Shown here piece after piece: positions 16,125 to 25,065 of a DNA stretch of 40,820 bases. The translations under genes were made by a program, and so were the position numbers. This stretch comes from a virus. The notes beneath the pieces were generated by a model. It was not told where the DNA came from and made no database searches. It was given only the letters and a program-made list of their open reading frames with translations. Where the stretch lies: IMG/VR virus record IMGVR_UViG_3300033388_005345, positions 1 through 40,820 of that record. One strand, given 5' to 3'. The stretch's first letter is position 1. Every line of letters begins with the position of its first letter.

Positions 16125-17057
16125 ATGGCAAAGTTAAAACCCATACAGCTAGAAATATCAACAGGTACTACTGATAATGATACTGTGACTACCAAAGGGT
16201 ATGTGGATGAGCATTCAGCAAATGCAATCTGGACATTAATAGGTACTGAGATTGCTCTTACTACTCCTAGTAATACTATAGAGCCTGCTACTCCATTAAA
16301 ATATACTTCTCATCCAACGTTTACTCTTGATGAAGACATAGTAGATAAAAGATATGTAGACGATATCGTTAGTTTTTATGCTGTTCAGGAACCTTTGACG
16401 GTAGCAACTCCCGGGCAAACTATTTTTACATTATCTGAAGAAGCTAGTGGGACAGCATCTTTTGGATTGTTTTTAAACGGACAATTGCGTAATGACCCGA
16501 TAGATTATCAGATAGCAGGCACCACATTAACATGGAATGATCCTGCAGGATTAACATTAAAAACCACTGATGTTTTAACTGCTTGGTATGATTATTCTGG
16601 AGTTTTGCCTACTGTTTCACCTATATTTATAGCGGTATTAGATTCTGATGCGACTGCAGTTACTGGAGCGGGAACTTTTAATAGTATAGTTTTTGATTTA
16701 GTGAATGTTAATAGAGGAAATAAATACAGCGTTAGTACTGGTAAATTTTCACCTGGTCTTGCCGGAACTTATTCTTTTAGTTATCGGATCATTTTATCTA
16801 ATATGCGTTCGGCAAATAATAATTTAGAAATAGGAATTCAAGAGGCTATATCAACCAAGGTAACATGGCTGTCTTTTTATAATCCTTCCCAAGTTTTTGC
16901 GGGAGCTGCTGATGAGATATATTTAACTGATACGGTTGATGTTCAGCTTTCTGCGACTGATGAAATATTATTTGTGCTAAGAATAAGTGGCAATCCTAGT
17001 GATAATGTCATTGTTAAAAGAGAGTCGTCTTTTTCTGGATATCTTCTAGGAATATAG
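16125..17057 (+). CDS. Tail fibre paralogue 4, C1q-like tip, no beta-helix, 310 aa
   Basis: N-terminal modules as in paralogues 2 and 3 (STGTTDNDTVTTKGYVDEH, then KRYVDD, then PGQTIFTL...LTWNDPAGLTLKTTD), joined directly to a ~130-residue C1q-like tip (YSVSTGKFSPGLAGTYSFSY, ending SSFSGYLLGI). The beta-helix of the two preceding paralogues is absent, so module loss or gain between copies is visible. Ribosome site TTGGAGAATTTAAG. Confidence 0.75.
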   Translation: MAKLKPIQLEISTGTTDNDTVTTKGYVDEHSANAIWTLIGTEIALTTPSNTIEPATPLKYTSHPTFTLDEDIVDKRYVDDIVSFYAVQEPLTVATPGQTIFTLSEEASGTASFGLFLNGQLRNDPIDYQIAGTTLTWNDPAGLTLKTTDVLTAWYDYSGVLPTVSPIFIAVLDSDATAVTGAGTFNSIVFDLVNVNRGNKYSVSTGKFSPGLAGTYSFSYRIILSNMRSANNNLEIGIQEAISTKVTWLSFYNPSQVFAGAADEIYLTDTVDVQLSATDEILFVLRISGNPSDNVIVKRESSFSGYLLGI

Positions 17058-17066
17058 GAGAAAAAT

Positions 17067-17987
17067 ATGATATCACTTATAAGACCTGAACAAATAAAAG
17101 TATCAACTGGAAGCACTGATAATGATACAGTCACTACTAAAGGATATGTAGATGAGCATACTTCTAATTCTATTTGGACCTTGACAGGTACAGAAGTAAG
17201 ACTAACGACCCAAAGCAATACTATTTCGCCACTTACAGTGCTCGCTTATACTACTGCACCAACTTTAAGCATTGATTCAGAGTTTGCAACCAAGAAATAT
17301 GCAGATACTGCAACTGAGCGAAACCCTACTCAGGAAGTGTTAACAGTTACGAGCCCTGGGCAAACGGCATTTACATTGTCAAGCGTTCCTGCTAACACGA
17401 ATAGTTTTGCTTTATTTGTAAATGGTCAATTAAGATTAAATCCGGCTGATTATACTTTTTCAGGCACCACATTAACATGGAACGATCCTGATGGATTTAC
17501 ATTAGATACAGATGATGAGTTAATCGCATGGTATGATTTTTTAACACAATCAGAGAAATTTTATACTAGATTTGTTTCTGAAGTAGGAACTAGTCTTATA
17601 AACCAGACTGGCGATGGGACACTAGCCGATATTGTATTTCCATTTCCAACTGTGAACAAGGGAAAAGCTTATAACCCCTCCACATCAATTTTTACTGCTC
17701 CTTTTAGTGGTGTGTACAAGTTTAAATGGACTTTAGAACTACTGGGCTTAACAGGGTCTCATAATGAAATTGTTTCTAATTTATTCGTCAATGTAGCCGG
17801 GATTACTTCTCGTTATCATAGGTTAGATACATTTACATCTTTTACTGAATATATCATGACAGATACAATTGATATGTATTTATCAGTTGAAGACACTATT
17901 AACGTGCAATTACAGGTATCAGGAGGAGCAAAGGTTATTGGGATAAAAGATACTTCTTCTTTTAGTGGATATTTAGTAACAGTTTAA
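17067..17987 (+). CDS. Tail fibre paralogue 5, C1q-like tip, 306 aa
   Basis: Same plan as paralogue 4: STGSTDNDTVTTKGYVDEH, TKKYADT in place of KKYVDD, PGQTAFTLSSVP...LTWNDPDGFTLDTDD, then a C1q-like tip (YNPSTSIFTAPFSGVYKFKW, ending SSFSGYLVTV). It is the copy closest in length and layout to its neighbour, so a recent tandem duplication is likely. AGGAGAAAAAT precedes the ATG. Confidence 0.75.
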   Translation: MISLIRPEQIKVSTGSTDNDTVTTKGYVDEHTSNSIWTLTGTEVRLTTQSNTISPLTVLAYTTAPTLSIDSEFATKKYADTATERNPTQEVLTVTSPGQTAFTLSSVPANTNSFALFVNGQLRLNPADYTFSGTTLTWNDPDGFTLDTDDELIAWYDFLTQSEKFYTRFVSEVGTSLINQTGDGTLADIVFPFPTVNKGKAYNPSTSIFTAPFSGVYKFKWTLELLGLTGSHNEIVSNLFVNVAGITSRYHRLDTFTSFTEYIMTDTIDMYLSVEDTINVQLQVSGGAKVIGIKDTSSFSGYLVTV

Positions 17988-18002
17988 TCAGGAGAAAATA
18001 AT

Positions 18003-19610
18003 ATGTCAAATTTAAGACCAGAACAATTAGAAGTAACTACAGGAGCTAGTGACAATGATTCGGTTACAACTAAAGGGTATGTAGATGAAACGACTGACTC
18101 TATAGATTTTTGGAATAGGATTACAGGCACTCCTAATTATGTTATTCCTGGTATATCAGCAGATCATCTAGGAGCAACAGCAGAACGCGTAGTTAAAGGT
18201 TGGTTTATAAATTTAGAAACCACCAATATCCCAACAATAGGGGGCGATGTTTTAAATGCTTCTCATGTAGAGATGAGCCTATTAGGAACTCCTACATATG
18301 AGGACGTTCAGGATTTTATTAATCTCAGTCAGGGAGCTTCTCTATGGTCTGGATTTACTATCAGTGATGGTAGTGCTGGAACTGTAGATATAGCTGCTGG
18401 AACTGGATTAATTAAAACTACAAATAGTGGTGTCGGAGCAAACGTTTCATTTGATTATGCAGGAACTACCGGCTTAGCTTTAACAGATAACAGTACTAAT
18501 TTTATTTATATAGATTACAACAGTGGTACGCCCATAGCTGCGGCTATTGTTGCTTATACCTCACTAAATTTAAGAACGCAAATAGTTGTTGGTAGAGTAT
18601 ATCGCACAGGATCATCAGTAAATATCCTACAAGTTGGTCAATATTTTGAAGAGTATCAAACCAAAGATTGTTTGAAATCTTTTGAGGTAGATGCTTTCCA
18701 AAGAGCAAGTGGAGAATTGCTGGGAGAAACTGGCACTAGGAATCTTACTGTGAGTGCTGGTGTTGATTATTGTGCTCATAATAGAATAACTACTCCTGCT
18801 ATAGATACAAGTGCTGCCGATACGTTTGATGTATGGAACAGTAGTGCATCAGTTTCTGCTGATACTACTGGTGTATCACAAGTTGATAACGCTAATTATT
18901 GGAATGGAGCTGCAGTTGTTGCTTTGACTCCAAATCGATACACAACTAGATTTTTCTACAGAGCACATGATGGCGAAATCCATATGCAATATGGAACATC
19001 TAATACCGCATCTCCTGCAACTGCTCTTGCGGAACTTGTTCCGGTCACTCCTAGTTTTTTAACTAATTTTGCGCTTTATATAGGCAGGGTTGTGATTAGA
19101 GATGGGGCTGCAGTGTTTTATGACATAACCAAGCCTTTTGAAACTCCAGAGCAAGGAACTGTTGTTACAAATCACGGTGATTTAGCTGGGTTAGCTGATG
19201 ATGATCATCCGCAATATGCTCTATTAGCAGGAAGAAGCGGAGGTCAAACAGTAATTGGAGGTACAGCTTCAGGAGACGATTTAATACTACAAACTACTAG
19301 TGATGGGACAAAAGGAGATTATAGATTTTCTGAATTAACTACTGCAAATGGCCTTCTAAGAACTGATGGTTCTGGTAATGTAACATCATCTATTGATCTT
19401 CCAGATGGGACCACAGGGACAACACAAACTGCTGGTGACAATTCCACCAAGATTGCAACGACAGCATATATTGATGGGCAAAAAGTTTCGGTTCCAGGGA
19501 CACCAACTTCAACTGGGGTAACAGGACAATGGGCATATGGAAGTGGTTATGAATATAGATGTGTAGCAACTGACACATGGATTAGAAAAGTCGTAGGTAC
19601 GACTTGGTAA
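18003..19610 (+). CDS. Tail fibre paralogue 6, large, with WAYGSGY tip, 535 aa
   Basis: It keeps only the first module (TTGASDNDSVTTKGYVDETT). Then follows a VVKGWFINLETTNIPTIGG segment shared with paralogue 7, a long beta-rich body, a DDDHPQYALLAGRSGGQTVIG fibre motif near residue 400, and a compact C-terminal tip TGQWAYGSGYEYRCVATDTW. It bridges two sets of modules: the head of the preceding copies and the tip of the following one. AGGAGAAAATAAT precedes the ATG. Confidence 0.75.
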   Translation: MSNLRPEQLEVTTGASDNDSVTTKGYVDETTDSIDFWNRITGTPNYVIPGISADHLGATAERVVKGWFINLETTNIPTIGGDVLNASHVEMSLLGTPTYEDVQDFINLSQGASLWSGFTISDGSAGTVDIAAGTGLIKTTNSGVGANVSFDYAGTTGLALTDNSTNFIYIDYNSGTPIAAAIVAYTSLNLRTQIVVGRVYRTGSSVNILQVGQYFEEYQTKDCLKSFEVDAFQRASGELLGETGTRNLTVSAGVDYCAHNRITTPAIDTSAADTFDVWNSSASVSADTTGVSQVDNANYWNGAAVVALTPNRYTTRFFYRAHDGEIHMQYGTSNTASPATALAELVPVTPSFLTNFALYIGRVVIRDGAAVFYDITKPFETPEQGTVVTNHGDLAGLADDDHPQYALLAGRSGGQTVIGGTASGDDLILQTTSDGTKGDYRFSELTTANGLLRTDGSGNVTSSIDLPDGTTGTTQTAGDNSTKIATTAYIDGQKVSVPGTPTSTGVTGQWAYGSGYEYRCVATDTWIRKVVGTTW

Positions 19611-19641
19611 AATAATTTTATATTAAAAAGAGGAAAATATT

Positions 19642-20427
19642 ATGGCTAATGAAAAAAAAGGTTTGGTTGATATTACAACCGGAGCAGAAGTAAGTGACGC
19701 TAATGCTAATGGGATTCTTGATTTAACGAGTGCTGAAGTGACTCAGGTCGCTGCAATTGGGTCAGTAACAATCAGTAGTGCACAGTGGGGGTATTTAGGC
19801 GACCTTGACCAAGCATTAACGCAAGCAAGTGCAGTTAATTTTGCTGGGGTAGATGTTGATTCAGGTACTTTCCAGCTAGCTACAGGAACTACTGTAAATG
19901 AAATTGTAACTTCTGTCAGTGGATCCAGTACCGATAACCAGATAGCGACTGCAAAAGGAGTGTGGGATGCAATTGGGACAGCTGATTCTTGGGATGAGGT
20001 AATGCATAACGGTAATACTTTTACTGTTTTGGATACAGAAAACATATCCGCATCGATAACTCAAAATGATACAACTAACAATCCTGCTGCTTTGATTATT
20101 GCTAATACAGGAACAGGTAATGACATTACTTTACCAAATAGCAGTTACATTAAAAATGGAACATTGGTTTTGGGCGCAGACGTTGGTTTGACTGGAACAC
20201 GTGTAACGAAAGGTTGGTTTACTGATGTTGAATCAACAAACATGTACACGGTTGGTGGGACTAGTCTTGCAGATACATTTCAAGCTCGAGCTCCAGCTTC
20301 CGTACCTGCAAGTGATTCGGCAACTGGCACCCAAGGAGATTGGTCGTACGGTAGTGGTTATTTTTATGTATGTGTTGCAACTGATACTTGGATACGTACT
20401 GCTGTTGTGACAAGTTTTGGAGCTTAA
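19642..20427 (+). CDS. Tail fibre paralogue 7 with WSYGSGY tip, 261 aa
   Basis: It opens MANEKKGLVDITTGAEVSDA, an N-terminus shared with paralogue 8. It carries VTKGWFTDVESTNMYTVGGT, as in paralogue 6, and ends with the same tip motif, TQGDWSYGSGYFYVCVATDT. Tip sharing between two different bodies indicates module shuffling. AAAGAGGAAAATATT precedes the ATG. Confidence 0.72.
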   Translation: MANEKKGLVDITTGAEVSDANANGILDLTSAEVTQVAAIGSVTISSAQWGYLGDLDQALTQASAVNFAGVDVDSGTFQLATGTTVNEIVTSVSGSSTDNQIATAKGVWDAIGTADSWDEVMHNGNTFTVLDTENISASITQNDTTNNPAALIIANTGTGNDITLPNSSYIKNGTLVLGADVGLTGTRVTKGWFTDVESTNMYTVGGTSLADTFQARAPASVPASDSATGTQGDWSYGSGYFYVCVATDTWIRTAVVTSFGA

Positions 20428-20462
20428 ACAACACTTATAGATCTTATACAGGAGAGGTTATT

Positions 20463-22115
20463 ATGGCTAATGAAATAAAAGGCACGGTGGATATTACAAC
20501 TGGTGTTGAAGTTCTAGACTTAAATGCTAATGGAGTTTTAGATCTCGCATCTGGAGAAGTAACTCAGCTTGCAGCTATTGGTACAACTACTATTTCAGCA
20601 ACGCAGTGGGGTGAGCTTGGTTCTGATGCCTATGCCTTGTTGGCTGGCAGATCTGGCGGTCAAACTCTAATTGGTGGCACAGCTTCTGGGAATGACTTAA
20701 CACTTTCCTCAACTTCACATGGAACAAAGGGAACCGTTAGACTTAATGATGGTACTAATTTATTGCTAAGTGATTTGACGAATGGAACGTTAGGTGGAGC
20801 AGTTCCTTTTGAGTTTTCTAAAAATGATGATGCTAAGATGATAGTTATCACAGGTTCCGATACAGGTGATGATTCTCCTGGATTTGAGACAAGAAGAAGC
20901 AAAGGAACTTTAGGTTCTCCAACTGCTGTTGCCAATGGGAATGAATTAAGAGCAGATAATATCTCAGCTCAAGGAACTGGCGGATTGAATTTAGCTGCAC
21001 AGGTGAAATTTGAAGTAGATGGTTCGGTTGACGCTAATGTTCCAACTAGCTACATACTAAGATTAAATAATGGATCTGGAATCACAGATGCATTTAAAAT
21101 AAATCCAACACTTCAGCCTGCATTTCCATATCTAACAACAGCAAATGGCATTCTGAAAAATGATGGAAGTGGTTTTTTGTCTAGCTCAACTGCTTTGCCT
21201 AGCGGTACTACATCTTCTAATGGAGCTCTTGCTTTAGCTACAGGTGAGGTCACTCAACTTGCAAACATTGGAGCAACTACTATTTCTAGCGGCCAATGGG
21301 CATATGTAGGAGCAATGAATCAGGGGGTAGCTACAACAGATACTCCTACGTTTGGTAATTTAACCATAGGAAACAATGCAGATGTTGATTATATTTTAAC
21401 TTTTGATAGCAACACTCGCAATGGTACATTAACTTTCCAAGAAGATGAGGCTAACTTTCGTTTTACTCATAATACAACAGCTGTATGTTCTGTAGAAAGC
21501 AAAGGAGGCGGAGCAACTGGAACAGGAAAAGTAAGGGCTACTTATGGAGGTTCTGATGAAGCTTTTGCACAATTTACTGCATTTGCGACACAAGCAAATA
21601 TTGAAATTGGGGGTGACATAACAAAGCTTGCAATTCAGGCTGATAATATAGAGCTTGGAACAGGTGTTGCAGACGTAGATCCTGTTCTAACATTTAATGG
21701 TGAAACTAATAATGGTGTTATCACATGGATGGAAGACGAGGCTGAATTTAATTTTGATAGTACTGTTATTATAGATGCCGAATTGGGAACTGGAGATATC
21801 ACACTTACAGGTGATATTACAGCTAATAGTTTGATTACTAGAAACAGTAGTGAATCTGTAGATGATGATAATGAGGTTGCTATTGCTGCTGGAACAACAG
21901 GATTTGGAACAATCAGTGTAGATGAAAGTGATGGAATTTCTTTTTTCAGATGGGAAAGTGATGATACAGTTCATCTAGATCTTGCATTGGGTGGTATTTT
22001 TGCTAATACAGATACAGATACTAAGTTTTGTATCTATGATGCAGGTGCTAACGTAGCATTAAAGAATCGTCTTGGGTCAACTAAGACCATAAGATTTACA
22101 TTAAATTATTCGTAA
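20463..22115 (+). CDS. Tail fibre paralogue 8, 550 aa
   Basis: The N-terminus MANEIKGTVDITTGVEVLDL matches paralogue 7. The body has repeated ATGEVTQLANIGATTISSGQ segments and the ALLAGRSGGQTLIGGTASGN motif also found in paralogue 6. The ATG at 20463 follows AGGAGAGGTTATT; a frame extension upstream to 20388 runs into the previous gene and has no ribosome site. The C-terminus (TDTKFCIYDAGANVALKNRL) resembles ends of fibre proteins that continue into a separate short tip protein, here the next gene. Confidence 0.72.
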   Translation: MANEIKGTVDITTGVEVLDLNANGVLDLASGEVTQLAAIGTTTISATQWGELGSDAYALLAGRSGGQTLIGGTASGNDLTLSSTSHGTKGTVRLNDGTNLLLSDLTNGTLGGAVPFEFSKNDDAKMIVITGSDTGDDSPGFETRRSKGTLGSPTAVANGNELRADNISAQGTGGLNLAAQVKFEVDGSVDANVPTSYILRLNNGSGITDAFKINPTLQPAFPYLTTANGILKNDGSGFLSSSTALPSGTTSSNGALALATGEVTQLANIGATTISSGQWAYVGAMNQGVATTDTPTFGNLTIGNNADVDYILTFDSNTRNGTLTFQEDEANFRFTHNTTAVCSVESKGGGATGTGKVRATYGGSDEAFAQFTAFATQANIEIGGDITKLAIQADNIELGTGVADVDPVLTFNGETNNGVITWMEDEAEFNFDSTVIIDAELGTGDITLTGDITANSLITRNSSESVDDDNEVAIAAGTTGFGTISVDESDGISFFRWESDDTVHLDLALGGIFANTDTDTKFCIYDAGANVALKNRLGSTKTIRFTLNYS

Positions 22116-22126
22116 GGAGAGTGGTT

Positions 22127-22642
22127 GTGAGTATAACATTAGAAAATAGTTTATTTACCGTTTCAAATGCTGGAGAGGTAACGGCTGATGGGTCCCCTGT
22201 AGGAGGAGGAGGCAGTCGTTTTGTCGCAAGACTTCTCGAGCAGATTACCGATATTACCGGTAATGGCGATGTTGGTTATCCTGCTTTTACTACTGAAGAT
22301 ACCGATGTCGGGGGAATATATAATTCTACTACAGGCATATGTACAGTAGATGCAACTGGTGATTGGGAATTTAATTTAACCATGAAAACCAGTGGCTATT
22401 TGAATTCCCATCAGAATGCTTTTTATGGCTTAGAATCTTCTAGTTTAGGAGTTATCATGTTTTGTCAAAACCATGGTAAAGACATTACTACTGATGCCGA
22501 CTCTTTACTAGCAATCAGCGGTTCTGTAACATTGCCATTAACGTCTGGAGATACGGTTAAGCCCTATATAAAGGTTGTTGGGGAGACAAAAGCAGTTGAT
22601 GTAGATACGGTTTCTTACTTTGCTGGTAAATTCGTGGGGTAG
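22127..22642 (+). CDS. Tail fibre tip-like protein with C1q-like fold, 171 aa
   Basis: GTG at 22127 is chosen because AAGGAGA ends 6 bases upstream; another GTG at 22121 touches the ribosome site. The short N-terminus (TLENSLFTVSNAGEVTADGS) looks like a fibre connector and the remaining ~140 residues like a C1q-type tip (YNSTTGICTVDATGDWEFNL). It probably acts as a detachable binding head or trimerises with paralogue 8. Last gene of the fibre array. Confidence 0.65.
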   Translation: MSITLENSLFTVSNAGEVTADGSPVGGGGSRFVARLLEQITDITGNGDVGYPAFTTEDTDVGGIYNSTTGICTVDATGDWEFNLTMKTSGYLNSHQNAFYGLESSSLGVIMFCQNHGKDITTDADSLLAISGSVTLPLTSGDTVKPYIKVVGETKAVDVDTVSYFAGKFVG

Positions 22643-22646
22643 AAAG

Positions 22647-23123
22647 ATGATATACCCTCCCCATTTACGAGATAAAGTCATCATTCCAGCATTGGAAATG
22701 ATAGATCTATGCTCCCCATCAGCAGTAAGGTTGTTGATGGGTACCGCTGCCGCTGAGAGCGATATGGGGAGCTTTTTAGCTCAAACTCCTGGCCCAGCTT
22801 TGGGTATTTATCAGATGGAGCCATTCACGTATGATTGCATCTACAACAACTTCCTTGTATATAGACCTCTTTTATCTCAAAAGATAGCAAAGCTTTATAT
22901 GCCTACATTAGGTGTTGAGCAGTTAGCTGGTAACTTATTTTATGCCACAGCAATGGCTAGGCTCAAGTATCTCCGTTCACCTCGCGCACTACCCCGCAAA
23001 GAGGACATAGACGGTCTAGCCTTGACGTGGAAATTGGATTATAATACTAAAGATGGTGCGGGCACTGTCGAGAAGTTTAAAGAAAAATACAATAAATACG
23101 TACTGCCCTATCTGGAAGACTAA
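22647..23123 (+). CDS. Endolysin, lysozyme/transglycosylase-like
   Basis: 158 aa. The segment GTAAAESDMGSFLAQTPGP followed by ALGIYQMEPFTYD matches the lysozyme/lytic-transglycosylase fold: a catalytic Glu (E37) ahead of a G-x-YQ element. The C-terminal GLALTWKLDYNTKDG motif also fits small phage muramidases. It would cut peptidoglycan at lysis. No signal peptide, so a holin is needed; a one-helix membrane protein follows 2 bases later. GGGGTAGAAAG precedes the ATG at 22647. Confidence 0.75.
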   Translation: MIYPPHLRDKVIIPALEMIDLCSPSAVRLLMGTAAAESDMGSFLAQTPGPALGIYQMEPFTYDCIYNNFLVYRPLLSQKIAKLYMPTLGVEQLAGNLFYATAMARLKYLRSPRALPRKEDIDGLALTWKLDYNTKDGAGTVEKFKEKYNKYVLPYLED

Positions 23124-23124
23124 T

Positions 23125-23400
23125 ATGAACGAATTTAATAACGAAGTACAGTTTACAAAAATAGAACTGCAAGATCTTAATAGTCTTAAAGTACGTGTAT
23201 CAATCATGCGTGAAGATATTTCTAAAATAAAAGCAGCTCTCAGAAAACAGGATGCAATAGAAAAGGTCCATCTTCAGCAAAGCAATTACAAAGAAATTCT
23301 ACGTAAGAATTGGTTGACGATCTTAGCCGGATTTGCTCCTTTGCTTTTTATTTTAGGGTATATCGGCGATCTGTTGATTCACCTCGCGAAAAACAATTAA
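23125..23400 (+). CDS. Holin/spanin-like small membrane protein
   Basis: 91 aa: a coiled-coil-like N-terminal ~60 residues (LKVRVSIMREDISKIKAALR) and one C-terminal membrane helix (LTILAGFAPLLFILGYIGDL). The ATG at 23125 lies 2 bases after the endolysin stop. The layout (helical stalk plus C-terminal anchor) fits holins or phage proteins of the XhlA type, which act with endolysin. Its 3' end overlaps the convergent leftward gene by 53 bases. Confidence 0.6.
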   Translation: MNEFNNEVQFTKIELQDLNSLKVRVSIMREDISKIKAALRKQDAIEKVHLQQSNYKEILRKNWLTILAGFAPLLFILGYIGDLLIHLAKNN

Positions 23401-23599
23401 AGAAACAACATCTCAATAACCAGCATCGTTTTTTCTTTCTCGTACCTTTTAAAATATCTTCTTTTACAGGTGTATAAGTGCCGTTCCCTGTAGGTATTCT
23501 TGTTAAAGTTAGCGGGGGTGTTTTAGGTCGTGAGGTTTTCCTTTTGAACAAGCAACACCAAGGAAACAAACAACATCCTAAACGCTTTAATAATGACAT
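23348..23599 (-). CDS. Cysteine-rich basic protein, 83 aa
   Basis: A perfect AAGGAGG precedes the ATG (start 23599), which supports a real gene. Two Cys-rich hydrophobic clusters (LGCCLFPWCCLF near the N-terminus, CWLLRCCFFNCF near the C-terminus) flank a basic, Thr/Pro-rich centre. Such clusters could be membrane-associated or bind metal. A TATACT box lies about 30 bases upstream. Next to the lysis genes but on the other strand; function unknown. Confidence 0.6.
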   Translation of the reverse strand: MSLLKRLGCCLFPWCCLFKRKTSRPKTPPLTLTRIPTGNGTYTPVKEDILKGTRKKKRCWLLRCCFFNCFSRGESTDRRYTLK

Positions 23600-23648
23600 A
23601 TCAATCCTCCTTGATTTTTTTAATATCTATAGTATACCTTATTTTTAA

Positions 23649-24038
23649 CTACATTGTTATTTTATATTCTTTGAACTCCTCTTCTGTAACTTCTTTTTCT
23701 TTGTATTCCTTGGTAAGTATTTCTTCTTTAACTATATAGATACGTTTTATACAAGAGAGAAATTCTATTTTTTGGCTACAAAACGGACAATAATTAATTT
23801 GCATATAATCAGGATCACCCTCACCCCATGGAGAGTGGTACATCACTGCGCAAATTATATGATATAAAGAGCTGCCCCACCTACTCCATAGTCGATGCTC
23901 ATCTCCTATATAAAGATAAGCTGATTCAAGTGCTTCTTCTATTTCCTTACAACAAAAATTTTTGTTAATAATTCTGAATTTACACCTCTCATTACTGTTA
24001 GAGTAGTGGGTTATTATTTTTTCATATGTAATTTTCAT
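23649..24038 (-). CDS. Zinc-ribbon protein, 129 aa (paralogue of 30948-31211)
   Basis: It contains FCCKEIEEAL near residue 30 and MQINYCPFCSQKIEF near residue 85, the same two Cys motifs as the 87-aa protein at 30948-31211 (TFCCKDLEKL and LNYCPFCGAKIE). The CPxC pair and upstream CC could bind zinc. The C-terminal 30 residues are Lys/Glu-rich. Starts in an ATGA overlap with the gene upstream. Role unknown; possibly an interaction adaptor for host proteins. Confidence 0.65.
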   Translation of the reverse strand: MKITYEKIITHYSNSNERCKFRIINKNFCCKEIEEALESAYLYIGDEHRLWSRWGSSLYHIICAVMYHSPWGEGDPDYMQINYCPFCSQKIEFLSCIKRIYIVKEEILTKEYKEKEVTEEEFKEYKITM

Positions 24039-24319
24039 TTTGTTAGCACCGTTATCTTGTATTCTACAGAAACTTCTTTTTCTAAAGCGGCTAAATTACT
24101 AAATGCTTTTACCCTACACATAGTAGGGTCGGGAAAGTAATAATGAGTTGCTCTTTGCTCCACGGTTCCCAGTGTTCTAGCTGTTCCAGATGTTTGTTTA
24201 GGATCAGGAACTCTAGGTAAATAGCGTGGGTGCCCAATATCTTGAAAGGTTATATTTATTTCACTATGCTCTTCTGGCTTTAAACATTCTTTAATTTTAT
24301 TTACTATATTTTTTAGCAT
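24035..24319 (-). CDS. Hypothetical protein, 94 aa
   Basis: GGAGAAAACT precedes the ATG at 24319. The sequence has a basic helical N-terminus and a Pro/Thr-rich middle (GHPRYLPRVPDPKQTSGTAR). I do not recognise a family. It overlaps the downstream zinc-ribbon gene by 4 bases and the upstream 51-aa membrane protein gene by 23 bases, so it is translated as part of an operon. Confidence 0.6.
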   Translation of the reverse strand: MLKNIVNKIKECLKPEEHSEINITFQDIGHPRYLPRVPDPKQTSGTARTLGTVEQRATHYYFPDPTMCRVKAFSNLAALEKEVSVEYKITVLTK

Positions 24320-24452
24320 AGTTTTCTCCTATTGTTTTTCTCAAGTGTTCATTTTCTACATGTTTTTTGTGTAACCATTCGTTTACTATTACTAGCAAGA
24401 CTGTTACAAAAATAGCATAGACCATTAATACAATTCCTAAATACCATGACAT
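24297..24452 (-). CDS. Small membrane protein, 51 aa
   Basis: AGGAGAAATAAC precedes the ATG at 24452. An N-terminal membrane helix (YLGIVLMVYAIFVTVLLVIV) is followed by a charged, His/Lys-rich tail; the stop lies inside the next gene. It fills the gap between two leftward genes. Function unknown. Confidence 0.6.
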   Translation of the reverse strand: MSWYLGIVLMVYAIFVTVLLVIVNEWLHKKHVENEHLRKTIGENYAKKYSK

Positions 24453-24465
24453 GTTATTTCTCCTG

Positions 24466-24732
24466 TTAACAATTTATTTCTAACCTTGCAGTGTTGTTAG
24501 ATCTAAAATCTTCAATAGCCTGAAGTAGCTTTTTACTATCTGCAGGGTTTCCTAGAGAGCACATTAGTACGTCACCGCTTTTTAAATGTAGAGCTATATG
24601 GTTATCTTTATCAATTGTTTCTACTAATATTATTTCATCCAAAGGTGTTGTGACTTGATTGCAAAAATTTATTGTTTTTTGATTGCAAAAATTTATTGTT
24701 TTGGTTTTTTTGAATATATTGAACAAACCCAT
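24466..24732 (-). CDS. Hypothetical protein with internal tandem repeat, 88 aa
   Basis: GGGAGAAAATAA precedes the ATG. Residues about 12-27 are an exact 8-residue duplication (TINFCNQK, TINFCNQV) caused by a 24-bp tandem repeat at 24657-24704. The C-terminal ~50 residues (DEIILVETIDKDNHIALHLK then SGDVLMCSLGNP) look like a small beta domain. No family recognised. Confidence 0.6.
   Translation of the reverse strand: MGLFNIFKKTKTINFCNQKTINFCNQVTTPLDEIILVETIDKDNHIALHLKSGDVLMCSLGNPADSKKLLQAIEDFRSNNTARLEINC
24657..24704. repeat. 24-bp tandem repeat, two copies, inside a gene
   Basis: The unit (gattgcaaaaatttattg plus six T/G bases) occurs at 24657-24680 and 24681-24704, differing only in the last two positions. 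It is in frame, duplicating eight residues of the 88-aa protein, a sign of recent slippage and of tolerance of the extra loop. Confidence 0.85.
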
Positions 24733-25065
24733 TTATTTTCTCCCGTATTGAATTATATCTATTTCTATAGGGTAAAGTGCTTCTACTTGTTTTTTAGCTT
24801 TTATAAATGATGCTGTTTTAAATCCTTTGACATCTTCTATAGAAATATGACCATCTTCCCATACAACTAAAAAGTCAGCTCTATATGAAGTGCCTCCAGG
24901 TAGATCAAACTTAGGTTGCCGGATAAAGTAACTTATCTCCCCACATCTTTTCAGAAGCTTTAATTCATCATATCTTTTTGCTTCAGCTTTTGAATCAAAA
25001 GTTATATCGTCAACTTTAGTTTTAGTTGCATTGTATTTATTTTTCCTAAGCATTAATGTTTTCAT
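24733..25065 (-). CDS. DUF1064 family nuclease-like protein
   Basis: 110 aa from ATG 25065, which overlaps the upstream stop (ATGA). It has the family's features in order: KYNATKTKVDDITFDSKAEA with KRYDELKLL (helix with acidic residue), IRQPKFDLPGG, YRADFLVVWED (acidic beta strand) and IEDVKGFKT, an (E/D)xK element of the PD-(D/E)XK fold. Known members in phages are predicted endonucleases near recombination genes, possibly junction-resolving. The frame stays open upstream to 25191 but covers the neighbouring gene without a better start. Confidence 0.82.
   Translation of the reverse strand: MKTLMLRKNKYNATKTKVDDITFDSKAEAKRYDELKLLKRCGEISYFIRQPKFDLPGGTSYRADFLVVWEDGHISIEDVKGFKTASFIKAKKQVEALYPIEIDIIQYGRK

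Noticed and set aside
11782-22642. Diversity-generating retroelement acting on the fibre genes
   Set aside because: No reverse transcriptase gene and no adenine-biased template/variable repeat pair is visible anywhere in the window.
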